The position numbers were made by a program, and so were the translations under genes. DNA of 64,000 nucleotides. It comes from Roseiarcus sp963772555 (GTDB taxonomy: Bacteria; Pseudomonadota; Alphaproteobacteria; Rhizobiales; Beijerinckiaceae). Below the pieces are notes generated by a model. The model had not been told where the DNA came from, made no database searches, and saw only the letters and a program-made list of their open reading frames with translations. The DNA lies in NCBI GenBank assembly GCA_963772555.1, contig CAVYXQ010000014.1, positions 1-64,000 on the forward strand. Direction: 5' to 3'. Numbering within the stretch: position 1 is the stretch's first letter; each line of letters starts with the position of its first letter. Of this stretch, positions 47,365 through 56,096 are shown piece by piece.

Positions 47365-48141
47365 TTAGTCGTGATAGAGCACGGAGCGCCCGCCATCGAT
47401 GACGATGCAGGCGGCGTTGATGAACGGCGCTTCGTCGGAAGCGAGGAAAACCGCCGTCATTGCAACCTCTTCCGGCCGACCGATGCGCTTGGGCGGATGC
47501 AGGTCGTAGGCGCGGTGCCGCTCCGCGGCCGGATCGGGGAAGGTATTCCAGTAGTCGAGGGCGATCTGGGTTTCGATGTAGCCCGGCGCGATCGCGTTCA
47601 CGCGAACGCCTTGCGCCGCGTATTCGATGCCGAGCGCGCGCGTCAGACCGAGCAGGCCGTGCTTTGCGACCGGGTAAGGGAAGCAGCCGGGGATGATGCT
47701 GAAGGCGTGCGCCGAGGCGATGTTGACGATCGATCCGCAGTCGGCCGCGAGCATCGCCGGCAGCGCCGCCTTCGCCATGTTCCACGCGCCCTCGAGATCG
47801 ATGGCGAAGCACCGCCGCCATTCCTCCGCGCTGGTCTCCAAGGGGGGGTGAAAGACGTTCACGCCGGCGTTGTTCACGAGAATGTCGAGCTGGCCGAACC
47901 GGCTCAGCGCCGCGGCGACCGACCCGGCTGCCGCCTCGGGGTCGGCGACGTCGCAGGGCACGAAGATTGCGCGCTCATCCCCGCCCGCCAGGCTCCCGGC
48001 GACCGCCTGACCGCTTTTCGCATCCCGCTCGGCAATCGCCACCCGCGCGCCTTCACGCACAAACACCCGCGCGATGGCTTCGCCGATGCCGCGGCCCGCG
48101 CCGGTGACGATTGCGGCCTTTCCCTCGAGGCGCCCGGACAT
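47365..48141 (-). CDS. SDR-family oxidoreductase
   Basis: A 258-residue classical short-chain dehydrogenase. The cofactor motif is VTGAGRGIGEAIARVF, the NNAG motif is LVNNAGVNVF, and the active site is NIASAHAFSIIPGCFPYPVAK (Ser, Tyr, Lys). An ADP-binding CDV follows FVP, suggesting NAD preference. It starts four bases after the enolase-superfamily dehydratase gene, so the pair probably act in one sugar-acid pathway. Confidence 0.85.
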   Translation of the reverse strand: MSGRLEGKAAIVTGAGRGIGEAIARVFVREGARVAIAERDAKSGQAVAGSLAGGDERAIFVPCDVADPEAAAGSVAAALSRFGQLDILVNNAGVNVFHPPLETSAEEWRRCFAIDLEGAWNMAKAALPAMLAADCGSIVNIASAHAFSIIPGCFPYPVAKHGLLGLTRALGIEYAAQGVRVNAIAPGYIETQIALDYWNTFPDPAAERHRAYDLHPPKRIGRPEEVAMTAVFLASDEAPFINAACIVIDGGRSVLYHD

Positions 48142-48145
48142 CGCC

Positions 48146-49318
48146 TCACCAGTCCACGATTGTGCCGTCGTCGAGGATTGCGTTGCGGGTATGCAACACC
48201 TCGGGCGCGAACGGGTGGCGCGCGCAGGCGGCCTCGTCGACTTCGACGCCGAGCCCCGGGGCTTCCGGAACCTGCCAAAAGCCGTCCGCCATGCGGATCG
48301 GGCCGCGAACCACCTCGGAATACCAGGGCACCGCGCCCACCATTTCCTCCTGGATGACATGGTTCGGCGTCGAGACGGCGAAGTACAGCGCGGCTGCACC
48401 GGCGATCGGGCCGAGCGGATTGTGCGGTGCGACGCCTACGGACGCGGCCTCGGCCATCGCCGCGATTTTCTTCGCCTCCAGCAGGCCGCCGCAGTGGCAG
48501 ATGTCCGGCTGAATGAGGTCGACCGCGCACGCCGCCAGGAGGTCATGGAACTCGACCCGATCGATCAGCCGCTCGCCTGTGGCCAGCGGAACCCTCGCCT
48601 GCGCGGCGACGGCTTTGAGACTGGCGATCTCGCCGGGCGGGACGGGCTCTTCGACGAACATCGGCCGGGCGGGGCGCAAGGCGTCGATATAGGCCAGCGC
48701 CGCCGCGGCGCTCGCCGGCCGGCCGTGGAAATCGACCATGATCTCGACCTTCGGGCCGACCGCGGCCCGCAGCGCCGACATCAGGCGGGCGACCTTGTCG
48801 ACCTCCGGCAGCGCCGCGGTATAGTGCGTATAGGGGATGAACACCGCCTTGAAAGCTTGATAGCCCTTGGCGACGACCTCCAGCGCCCGCTCGACCAGCG
48901 GACCTTCGTCGCTGGTCTCGTAAACGGCGCGCATGTCGCCCATTCCGAGGTGGGTATAGACCCGCACCTTGTCGCGAACCCTGCCGCCGAGCAGCCTCCA
49001 GACCGGCACACCGAGAGCTTTGCCGGCGATGTCCCACAGGGCGATCTCGATGCCGGAAACCGCGCTCATGCCGATCGCGCCGAGGCGCCAGAAGGAGTGC
49101 TTCTTCATCACGCGAATCGCCTGCTCGATGTCGCGCGGGTCCCGCCCGAGCATGAGCGGCTTCAGATCCTCGACGGCGCCGACGACGCCCCGGGTCTTCC
49201 ATTCGAGCGTCGCTTCGCCCCAGCCGAAGAGTCCCGGCTGATCCGTCTCGACGCGGACGAACACCCAATTGCGCATCTCGGCGTTCACCACGCGCGTCTC
49301 GATGGCTTTTATGCGCAA
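48146..49318 (-). CDS. Mandelate racemase/enolase-superfamily sugar-acid dehydratase (DgoD-like)
   Basis: A 390-residue enolase-superfamily enzyme. Metal ligands are in IMVDFHGR, FVEEPVPP and LATGERL, and the base histidine in GVAPHNPLGPI. The pattern resembles D-galactonate dehydratase, which yields 2-keto-3-deoxygalactonate. Together with the SDR this suggests uptake and use of a sugar acid. Specificity is inferred; other family dehydratases share these residues. Confidence 0.82.
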   Translation of the reverse strand: MRIKAIETRVVNAEMRNWVFVRVETDQPGLFGWGEATLEWKTRGVVGAVEDLKPLMLGRDPRDIEQAIRVMKKHSFWRLGAIGMSAVSGIEIALWDIAGKALGVPVWRLLGGRVRDKVRVYTHLGMGDMRAVYETSDEGPLVERALEVVAKGYQAFKAVFIPYTHYTAALPEVDKVARLMSALRAAVGPKVEIMVDFHGRPASAAAALAYIDALRPARPMFVEEPVPPGEIASLKAVAAQARVPLATGERLIDRVEFHDLLAACAVDLIQPDICHCGGLLEAKKIAAMAEAASVGVAPHNPLGPIAGAAALYFAVSTPNHVIQEEMVGAVPWYSEVVRGPIRMADGFWQVPEAPGLGVEVDEAACARHPFAPEVLHTRNAILDDGTIVDW

Positions 49319-49738
49319 GAGGTAACTCCCGAGCCGCAGTCGGTTTCAAGTCGTGCCCCCTCCACCACGCTGCGCGTGGTCCCCCTCCCCCGTTTCGCTG
49401 ACGCTTCACGGGGGAGGATATGGCCGGCGCCGGCGCGTTATCCTCGCCTGCGCAGCGCAGCGGAGCGGGGGAGGGGGACCGCCCGAAGGGCGGTGGAGGG
49501 GGCGGCGCCGTCAGGGGCTTGGGAGTTAGCGCAAGAGCGTTTCCTTCCCCTAGGCGTCATGATTATCATATCGATCGCGAATGCAAAGCTCCCGACCTCG
49601 GGGTCGAAACCTGACTGAATTTGGCGAATGACGGCGATCTCAGCGACGCCGGACGCCTCCAGCAACTGTGGATTTCCCTGATTTGAGCGTTGCCTTTGCG
49701 CTGCTATGCTGCCCGCCCGGCCTATTTCGCGAGTCGCC
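49319..49738. other. 420-base interval without a gene; holds a palindromic repeat
   Basis: Half of it is an RPE-like repeat (49,354-49,504). After it come an 11-base perfect palindrome, ATGATTATCAT, at 49,559-49,569 and a possible promoter, TTGAGC with TATGCT 16 bases later (49,683-49,710), 29 bases before kbl. No open frame looks coding. Confidence 0.5.
49354..49504. repeat. RPE-like compound palindrome upstream of kbl
   Basis: CCCCCTCCACCACGCTGCG then CGTGGTCCCCCTCCCCC open the element, and CGGGGGAGGGGGACC with CGGTGGAGGGGG close it, so the ends pair over ~150 bases. Inner hairpins are CACGCTGCGCGTG and CGCCTGCGCAGCGC. This form differs from the CCCTCATCCGG type elsewhere in the window. 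Confidence 0.65.
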
Positions 49739-50941
49739 ATGCCAGACGCCTTCCTCCGCCACCTCCGCGCGACGCTCGATGAGATCGACGCCGCGGGGCT
49801 GATGAAGCGCGAGCGCCTGCTGACCGGCCCGCAGGGCGGACGGATCGACGTCGCCAAGGACAACGGCTCGCGCGAGACCCTCAACCTTTGCGCCAACAAT
49901 TATCTCGGTCTCGCCAATCATCCGGAGGTGATCGCCGCCGCCAAGCGCGGGATGGACGCATTCGGCTTCGGCATGGCCTCGGTGCGCTTCATCTGCGGCG
50001 CGCAGACGCTGCACCGCGAGCTCGAGCAGGCGATCGCCAGCCACCTCGGCAAGGACGACGCGATCGTCTTCGCCGCCTGCTTCGACGCCAACGGCGGCGT
50101 GTTCGAGCCGCTCTTCGACGAGGCCGACGCGATCATTTCCGACAGCCTCAACCACGCTTCGATCATCGACGGCGTGCGGCTGTGCAAGGCGCGCCGCTAC
50201 CGCTTCGCCAATTCCGACATGAACGAGCTCGAGGACCGGCTGAAGCAGGCCGCGGCCGACGGCGCCCGCTTCAAGCTGATCGCCACCGACGGCGTCTTCT
50301 CGATGGACGGCTATGTCGCCAGGCTCGCCGAGATCTGCGCGCTGGCCGAGCGTTACGACGCGAAAGTGCTGGTCGACGACTGCCACGCCACCGGCCACCT
50401 CGGCGAGAAGGGGCGCGGCACGCCGGCGCTGACCGGCGCGGGAAACCGCGTCGACATCGTCACCGGCACCTTCGGCAAGACCCTCGGCGGCGGCATGGGC
50501 GGCTTCGTCGCCGCGGCGCAGCCGATCGTCGATCTTTTGCGCCAGCGGGCGCGGCCCTATCTCTTCTCCAATTCGCTCGCCCCGCCGATCGCCGCGGGCG
50601 CGCTCAAGGCGCTCGAGATCGCCATCGAGGCGGACGACCGGCGGGCGCTCCTGCAGACGCATTCGCGACGGTTCCGCGCCGGAATCGAAGCGGCGGGGTT
50701 CAAGGTGGTGCCCGGCGTCACCCCGATCATCCCCGTCATGCTCGGCGAAGCGCGGCTCGCGCAGGACCTCGCGAAGGCGCTCGACGAGCGCGGCGTCTAT
50801 GTCGCGGGCTTCTTCTTCCCCGTGGTGCCGAAGGGCCAGGCGCGCATCCGCACGCAAATGTCGGCGGCGCTGACGGCGGAGGACGTCGACTTCGCCGTCT
50901 CGGCCTTCGCCGACGCGGGGCGGGAGTTGGGGATTGTTTGA
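49739..50941 (+). CDS. kbl: Glycine C-acetyltransferase (2-amino-3-ketobutyrate CoA ligase)
   Basis: A 400-residue PLP enzyme of the alpha-oxoamine synthase family that splits 2-amino-3-ketobutyrate with CoA to glycine and acetyl-CoA. The PLP lysine is in GTFGKTLGGGMGGF, with VDDCHATGHLGEKGRGT and NLCANNYLGLANHP also diagnostic. It works with tdh, which starts 850 bases downstream; the pair is normally adjacent but here a membrane-protein gene intervenes. Confidence 0.92.
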   Translation: MPDAFLRHLRATLDEIDAAGLMKRERLLTGPQGGRIDVAKDNGSRETLNLCANNYLGLANHPEVIAAAKRGMDAFGFGMASVRFICGAQTLHRELEQAIASHLGKDDAIVFAACFDANGGVFEPLFDEADAIISDSLNHASIIDGVRLCKARRYRFANSDMNELEDRLKQAAADGARFKLIATDGVFSMDGYVARLAEICALAERYDAKVLVDDCHATGHLGEKGRGTPALTGAGNRVDIVTGTFGKTLGGGMGGFVAAAQPIVDLLRQRARPYLFSNSLAPPIAAGALKALEIAIEADDRRALLQTHSRRFRAGIEAAGFKVVPGVTPIIPVMLGEARLAQDLAKALDERGVYVAGFFFPVVPKGQARIRTQMSAALTAEDVDFAVSAFADAGRELGIV

Positions 50942-51076
50942 ACGCGACGCGCATAAGAGCGTTCTTTGCTGGGGCGCGTACTCATAAATCGAGCTCCAAC
51001 GTGATCACCTCTCTCGGGTGGGGCGGCACTTGATGGCGCCCGCAAACACCGAGGCGATCTTCTGAAGGAGGAAAAA

Positions 51077-51652
51077 ATGTCCGATGAGGCTGTATCAGCA
51101 CATCAGGTTTATGAAGAGACTTGCTCTCGCATTCGCGCTACTGACGACATAAGTTTCAAGTTGATGGGTATCGTTCCTCTCCTCTCCGGAACGACATTTT
51201 TGGCTTTTTCCCTGAAGGACGGAATCTCTGCTCCAATCTCCGCGGACTCAGAACGCGTCTTGTTTATTTTATCGCTTTTCGCTGCATTGATTACTCTTGG
51301 ACTCTTCAGGTGGGAACTACGAAATATTCAGACCTGCAACTGGCTTCGGCGTCGAGCCGAGGCACTCGAAAAATTTGTCGTCCCCGAAATACAGCTCCGC
51401 GAGCAGCCGCCGCGTCCACTGGGGTTTAGCAAGACGCAAGCCGAGAAATTGATCTACTTCTGGACGGTGATTGCGTGGTTATCCATCCCGATTGTGATTT
51501 GCGGATTCGGTACGAATGCATGGTTGTTTGGGTATATCATATTGGCAATTGTAATCGCATGGTTCACGTTCTTTTCCGCACGCTGCAATGTTGAGGTTAA
51601 GCTTAAGTCAAGCGATGTCATAGCTAGTCGCAAAATGGCCGAAACGGATTAG
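51077..51652 (+). CDS. Unknown four-helix membrane protein, AT-richer than its neighbours
   Basis: A 191-residue protein with hydrophobic segments at about 27-48 (FKLMGIVPLLSGTTFLAFSL), 62-82, 128-146 and 150-168. Between helices 2 and 3 is a charged loop beginning RWELRNIQTCNWLRRRAEAL. The ATG has a strong AAGGAGG. The gene uses many AT-ending codons (ttt, att, aaa, gat), unlike the very GC-rich kbl and tdh on either side, which suggests transfer. I do not recognise the family; no toxin or immunity partner is visible. Confidence 0.7.
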   Translation: MSDEAVSAHQVYEETCSRIRATDDISFKLMGIVPLLSGTTFLAFSLKDGISAPISADSERVLFILSLFAALITLGLFRWELRNIQTCNWLRRRAEALEKFVVPEIQLREQPPRPLGFSKTQAEKLIYFWTVIAWLSIPIVICGFGTNAWLFGYIILAIVIAWFTFFSARCNVEVKLKSSDVIASRKMAETD

Positions 51653-51789
51653 CAGCAGCAATGTCGGCGTATTGTGAGCCCATACGATAAACTCACCCTC
51701 GTCAAGTCTTCGGCCCGAATTTGGCTATGTGCTGGCAGGTTAACGCCCTATAGACTAGCGCTTTGCCGCCAACTGTCCCGGAGTCTCCA

Positions 51790-52818
51790 ATGCGCGCCCT
51801 CGTCAAAGCGAAGCCGGAGCCCGGCCTGTGGCTCAGCGACGAGCCGATCCCGCCGATCGGCCCGGACGATGTGCTGGTCAAGGTCCACAAGACCGGCATC
51901 TGCGGCACCGACATCCACATCTTCAACTGGGACGAGTGGGCGCAGAAGACCATCCCGACGCCGATGACGATCGGTCACGAATATGCCGGCGAGATCGCCG
52001 CCCTAGGGGCCAACGTGAAACGTCTCGCGGTCGGCCAGCGGGTTTCGGGCGAGGGCCACGTCATCGGCATGAAGAGCCGGGCGGCGCGCGGCGGGCGCTA
52101 TCATCTCGACCCGGAGACGCGCGGCATCGGCGTCAATATCCCCGGGGCCTTCGCCGAATATGTGCGCGTGCCGGCCTTCAACATCGTGCCGCTGCCCGAC
52201 GATGTGGACGACGAGCTCGGCGCCATCCTCGATCCGCTCGGCAATGCGGTGCATACGGCGCTCGCCTTCGATCTGGTCGGCGAGGACGTGCTGATCACCG
52301 GCGCCGGGCCGATCGGCATCATGGCCGGGGCGGTGGCGCGCCACGTCGGCGCGCGGCACGTGGTCATCACCGACATCAATCCGCACCGCCTCGAACTCGC
52401 CGCCGAGGTCGCCGATGTCGTGCCGGTCGACGTGTCGAAGACGGACCTCAAGGACACCATGGGCAAGCTCAAGATGGCCGAGGGCTTCGATGTGGCGCTC
52501 GAGATGAGCGGCGCGCCGGCGGCGTTCGACCAGCTGTTCGACGCCATCATCGTCGGCGGGCGGGTGGCCCTGCTCGGCCTGCCGGCCAAGCCGACGCCGG
52601 TCGACTGGAACAAGATCATCTTCAAGCAGCTGACGCTCAAGGGCATCTACGGCCGGGAAATGTTCGAGACCTGGCACAAGATGATCGCCATGCTGGAAAG
52701 CGGCCTCGACGTGCGCAAGGTCATCACCCACCGGCTGCCGGCGGCCCGCTTCCTCGAAGGCTTCGAGACCATGCGCCGCGGCGAAAGCGGCAAGATCGTG
52801 CTCGACTGGACGAAGTGA
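51790..52818 (+). CDS. tdh: L-threonine 3-dehydrogenase lacking structural-zinc cysteines
   Basis: A 342-residue medium-chain dehydrogenase oxidising threonine to 2-amino-3-ketobutyrate. Catalytic zinc residues Cys38 (TGICGTD), His63 and Glu64 (IGHEYAG) are present, and DVLITGAGPIGIMAG is the NAD site. The E. coli enzyme has a structural zinc on Cys93, 96, 99 and 107; here these are Gly93, Ser96, Ala99 and Asp107 with no length change. IIFKQLTLKGIYGREMFETW supports Tdh identity. Works with kbl upstream. Confidence 0.9.
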   Translation: MRALVKAKPEPGLWLSDEPIPPIGPDDVLVKVHKTGICGTDIHIFNWDEWAQKTIPTPMTIGHEYAGEIAALGANVKRLAVGQRVSGEGHVIGMKSRAARGGRYHLDPETRGIGVNIPGAFAEYVRVPAFNIVPLPDDVDDELGAILDPLGNAVHTALAFDLVGEDVLITGAGPIGIMAGAVARHVGARHVVITDINPHRLELAAEVADVVPVDVSKTDLKDTMGKLKMAEGFDVALEMSGAPAAFDQLFDAIIVGGRVALLGLPAKPTPVDWNKIIFKQLTLKGIYGREMFETWHKMIAMLESGLDVRKVITHRLPAARFLEGFETMRRGESGKIVLDWTK

Positions 52819-52905
52819 TGCTCGGGATCGTATCCGCGAACGAAACGGCTTGACAGCTGAGCCGAAAGGCGAAGACGCTCGCAATTATGTGGTGAGGCAC
52901 ACGTC

Positions 52906-53172
52906 ATGCCGAAACCGACGCCCGAAGCCGACCTCATCGAGTCCGCCTATGCGGACCTGGTCAAGGTTCTCTACAAGACTTTGTTCAACAGCCTACAGGA
53001 CAGCGGGGGCATTCCTTCTCCGGGCATCGAGCAGCAGTGCCTCGAGCATTTTTCCACCGGACTAAACTTGGCTCGGCGAGCGAGAGAACTCGCGCTCAAG
53101 GCGTCGACCACGCCAGCGGCGAGCCTGGTCGCCATGGCCGTTCCAAGTCCCGAGGAAACAACAAAATCTTGA
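52906..53172 (+). CDS. Small hypothetical protein
   Basis: An 88-residue protein: PEADLIESAYADLVKVLYKT then a helical middle (IEQQCLEHFSTGLNLARRAR) and a low-complexity end. No domain, signal peptide or membrane helix is visible. It follows tdh by 87 bases on the same strand. Base use is normal for the region. Reality is likely but unproven. Confidence 0.55.
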   Translation: MPKPTPEADLIESAYADLVKVLYKTLFNSLQDSGGIPSPGIEQQCLEHFSTGLNLARRARELALKASTTPAASLVAMAVPSPEETTKS

Positions 53173-53179
53173 AGCGATC

Positions 53180-53217
53180 GTGAAGGCGCGCTGTGGCCAT
53201 CGCGCGTCGCGCCTCAC
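53180..53217. terminator. Stem-loop between convergent small gene and uvrC
   Basis: GTGAAGGCGCG pairs with CGCGCCTCAC with one bulged A, giving a ~10-base-pair stem. It lies eight bases past the stop of the 88-residue gene and ~60 bases past the uvrC stop, where two transcripts converge. No clear T-run. Confidence 0.4.
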
Positions 53218-53279
53218 AGCGGCGCAAGGATAAAAGAAACAAGGATAAAGAAGCCCGACGGGCGCCCCGTTGATTAGGC

Positions 53280-55283
53280 TCATCCGCCGCCGGCGTCATG
53301 GAAGAAGTCGTACACCGCCTTCGCCGTCGCGGCGTTGAGTCCGGGCGTCTTTTCCAGATCGGACAGGCCGGCGCGGGCGACCGCCTTGGCCGAGCCGAAA
53401 GCGTAGAGAAGCGCGCGCTTGCGCGTCGGGCCGATCCCCGGGATCTCGTCGAGCGGGTTCTTGACGAACTCGCGCTTGCGCTTGGCCCGATGGGTCCCGA
53501 TGGCGAAGCGGTGCGCCTCGTCGCGCAGCCGCTGGACGAAGAAGAGCGCCGGATCGCGCGGCGGCAGCCTGAACGGCTCGCGCCCCTCGACGAAGAACGT
53601 CTCGCGTCCCGCGTTGCGGTCGGGACCCTTGGCGATCGCGGCGAGCGCGACGTCCTTGACGCCGAGCGCCGCCATGACCTCGCGCGCGGCCTCGAACTGC
53701 CCGCGGCCGCCGTCGATGACGACGAGATCGGGCGTATCGGGAAAGCTTCCGGCCTCCGCCGTCTCGCCGTGGCGGATCAGCCGGGCGAAGCGGCGGGTCA
53801 GCACCTCGCGCATCATCGCGTAGTCGTCGCCGGGCGTGAGTTCCGCGCTTTTGATGTTGAAGGTGCGATACTGGTTCTTGACGAACCCCTCCGGCCCCGC
53901 GACCACCATGGCGCCGATGGCGTTCGTCCCCATGATGTGGGAATTGTCGTAGATCTCGACGCGCCGGATCGGCCGTGCGATGCCGAAGGCGGCCTGCAGC
54001 GCGGCGATGAGCTTCTGCTGGCTGGCGCTTTCGGCGAGCTTGCGCGACAGCGCCTCGCGGGCGTTGCGCATCGCCGCCTCGACGAGGTCTCTCTTCTCGC
54101 CGCGCCGCGGCGCGCCGATGGCGATGCGATGGCCGGCGCGGGCGCTCAGGACCTGGCAGAGCGCCTCGGCGCTGGGAACGGCGTGGCTGAGCAGGACGAG
54201 CCGCGGCGCGGGGCGCTCGAGATAGAATTGCGCCAGAAAGGCGTCGAGCACCTCCTCCGGGCCGAGCGCCCGGTCGGCGCGGGGAAAATAGGCGCGGTTG
54301 CCCCAGTTCTGATAGGTGCGGAAGAAGAACGCCTCGACGCAATATTGCCCGGCCTCCTCGCAGACCGCGAACACGTCCGCCTCCGGAATCGAGCGCGGAT
54401 TGACGGCCTGCTCGCCCTGGATGGCCGAAAGGGCGCTGACGCGGTCGCGCAGGCGCGCCGCCTTCTCGAAATCGAGCGCGGCTGAGGCCTGGGCCATCTC
54501 TTCGGCGAGCCGCTGGCGAACCGCGCGGCTGCGCCCCGAGAGGAAGTCGCGCGCCTCGCCCACGAGCTTGGCATAGTCGCCAAGTCCGATCTCGCCGGTG
54601 CAGGGGGCCGAGCAGCGCTTGATCTGATAGAGCAGACAGGGACGGGTGCGGTGGGCGTAATAGCTGTCGGAACAGGTGCGCAACAGGAAAGCCCGCTGCA
54701 ACGCGTTCAGCGTGCGGAAGACCGCCCCGGCGCTGGCGAAGGGGCCGAAATAGTCGCCGGGCGAGGTGCGCGCGCCGCGGTGCTTGAGGAGCCGCGCCGC
54801 CGGATGGCCGGTGCAGAGATGGATGTAGGGAAAGCTCTTGTCGTCGCGTAGCACCACGTTGTAGCGCGGCTTCAGCTGCTTGATCAGGTTGGCCTCGAGC
54901 AGCAGCGCCTCGGCCTCGCTCTCGGTGGTGACGAACACCATCGCATGCGTCTGCGCGACCATGCGCGCGATGCGGGTCGGCTGGCGCTCGGGGGCGATAT
55001 AGGCGGCGATCCGCTTCCTGATGGAGCGCGCCTTGCCGACATAGAGCACCTCGCCCTCGGCGCCGATCATGCGATAGACGCCGGGCCCGGCCGGGGCGTG
55101 CCGCCAGAACTCGCGGATCGCCTCGGCGCCGCGCTGGACGCTGCGCGGCTCCGCCGGCGCGTCGTCGAGGCTGATGTCGAGGGGCGCCGCGTCCGGCTTG
55201 AGCTCCCGCTCGAGCGCCGCCTCAGCCCTGGCCTCGGCCGCGGGCGCTTCGCCCGGGGGATAGGATTTCGCCGCGCCGCTCAT
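53280..55283 (-). CDS. uvrC: UvrABC excinuclease subunit C
   Basis: A 667-residue nucleotide-excision-repair nuclease. GIY-YIG domain at about 65-150 (GPGVYRMIGAEGEVLYVGKA), cysteine-rich region (RPCLLYQIKRCSAPCTGEIG), UVR motif near 255-290, RNase H-like domain (RRVEIYDNSHIMGTNAIGAM, LVVIDGGRGQF) and C-terminal helix-hairpin-helix (DEIPGIGPTRKRALLYAFGS). It cuts both sides of a lesion after UvrB loading. The first ~55 residues are an alpha-proteobacterial extension. A degenerate SOS-like box lies ~190 bases upstream. Confidence 0.95.
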   Translation of the reverse strand: MSGAAKSYPPGEAPAAEARAEAALERELKPDAAPLDISLDDAPAEPRSVQRGAEAIREFWRHAPAGPGVYRMIGAEGEVLYVGKARSIRKRIAAYIAPERQPTRIARMVAQTHAMVFVTTESEAEALLLEANLIKQLKPRYNVVLRDDKSFPYIHLCTGHPAARLLKHRGARTSPGDYFGPFASAGAVFRTLNALQRAFLLRTCSDSYYAHRTRPCLLYQIKRCSAPCTGEIGLGDYAKLVGEARDFLSGRSRAVRQRLAEEMAQASAALDFEKAARLRDRVSALSAIQGEQAVNPRSIPEADVFAVCEEAGQYCVEAFFFRTYQNWGNRAYFPRADRALGPEEVLDAFLAQFYLERPAPRLVLLSHAVPSAEALCQVLSARAGHRIAIGAPRRGEKRDLVEAAMRNAREALSRKLAESASQQKLIAALQAAFGIARPIRRVEIYDNSHIMGTNAIGAMVVAGPEGFVKNQYRTFNIKSAELTPGDDYAMMREVLTRRFARLIRHGETAEAGSFPDTPDLVVIDGGRGQFEAAREVMAALGVKDVALAAIAKGPDRNAGRETFFVEGREPFRLPPRDPALFFVQRLRDEAHRFAIGTHRAKRKREFVKNPLDEIPGIGPTRKRALLYAFGSAKAVARAGLSDLEKTPGLNAATAKAVYDFFHDAGGG

Positions 55284-55469
55284 CGAGGTCTATCTAGGCG
55301 GCCGGCGCCTCGATGGGAATATGGGTCCGGCGGAGACTCCGAAGCGACCGCAGCTCTTCGCGCCCTTTGCGGCGAATCCAACGACCACGAAGGCCACGAG
55401 GAACGAGAGGACGCGGCGCTGTTCGGCTTGTCGCGCGGAATAACAATTCTTGGCCATGGCCGGGATTTT

Positions 55470-55484
55470 GTGCTATGTTTGTTC
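55470..55484. promoter_or_regulatory. Degenerate LexA-like box upstream of uvrC
   Basis: GTGCTATGTTTGTTC fits GTTC-N7-GTTC with one mismatch in the first half-site. It lies 187 bases before the uvrC start. SOS control of uvrC is possible but the match is imperfect and the distance long. Confidence 0.25.
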
Positions 55485-55601
55485 TCCCACGGGAGGCGCT
55501 ATTGAGGTTCCCTAATACTCCCCTGCCGGCCGCAGCGCCGCGCGGATATTTTCGCCGAGATCCCCGAATCCCCGCCAAAAATTTCCGGGCAGCGCTCGGG
55601 C

Positions 55602-55717
55602 CGTCATGGCCGGGCTTGACCCGGCCATCCACGATCTTACAGGACTCCCGCGGAGGCCCCGCGAGCTCCTCGAGAAGCGGAGCCGCGTGGATGGCCGGGT
55701 CAAGCCCGGCCATGACG
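55602..55717. repeat. Perfect 32-base inverted repeat pair (RPE-like)
   Basis: Bases 55,602-55,633 are the exact reverse complement of 55,686-55,717, with a 52-base spacer. The arm carries the words CATGGCCGGGCTTGACCCGG and CCATCCACG. The arm itself is also palindromic in its centre (CCGGG...CCCGG). This form, ATGGCCGGGTCAAGCCCGGC, is a common Hyphomicrobiales intergenic element. No transposase or target duplication seen. Confidence 0.75.
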
Positions 55718-55761
55718 ACTGCGCCGTTGCCCAGAAATCGCCCCCGGTTACTCGATTGCCC

Positions 55762-55913
55762 AGTTACCGCCATTCGGCCGCAAGCCATTGATAAGTCCCG
55801 AATCCGGGCAAGGAATTGAAATTTTTGGCAGTAAATTGCAGGCGGTTTGCAAGCTGTTGGCAGCAAATCGCAGCTTTTGGACGCTTTCTGAGAGAAATGG
55901 AAAGGACGCGCCG
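55762..55913 (-). repeat. Dispersed intergenic repeat, copy B
   Basis: Reverse-strand match to 14,981-15,135 (copy A). The central 57 bases (55,782-55,838) have 49 identities with copy A. The outer part also aligns, with TTTCCATTTCTC.CAGAAAG and AAAGCTGC in the same order but with gaps. Located in the gene-free stretch between uvrC and the lipoprotein gene. Confidence 0.7.
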
Positions 55914-56096
55914 CGGCGCGCGACGTCAACGCCGAGCTTCGGGCTGAAAAAGTTGCATTGTGAGAATGTGACAACGCGGCCTGCGGCGCTTCCCCCCGGA
56001 CTCGACAAGGGCGCGGCAATGGCGCTAGCAGTTGCGATGTTAGGGCTTTGTTAACGAACGCCGCGGCGGCAGCCGCAAGGCGGGAGGGTTTCGGGC

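Larger units (their letters stand above)
55284..56096. other. 813-base interval without a recognisable gene
   Basis: No supportable protein on either strand. From left to right it contains a degenerate LexA-like box (55,470-55,484), a 32-base perfect inverted repeat pair (55,602-55,717) and copy B of the dispersed repeat (55,762-55,913). The promoter and ribosome site of the lipoprotein gene are at the right end (GGAGGG at ~56,082). The AT content in 55,780-55,900 is much higher than the flanks. Confidence 0.6.

Noticed and set aside
49559..49569. ATGATTATCAT palindrome, similar to part of a Fur box
   Set aside because: Only 11 bases, no second half of a Fur site and no iron-related gene next to it.
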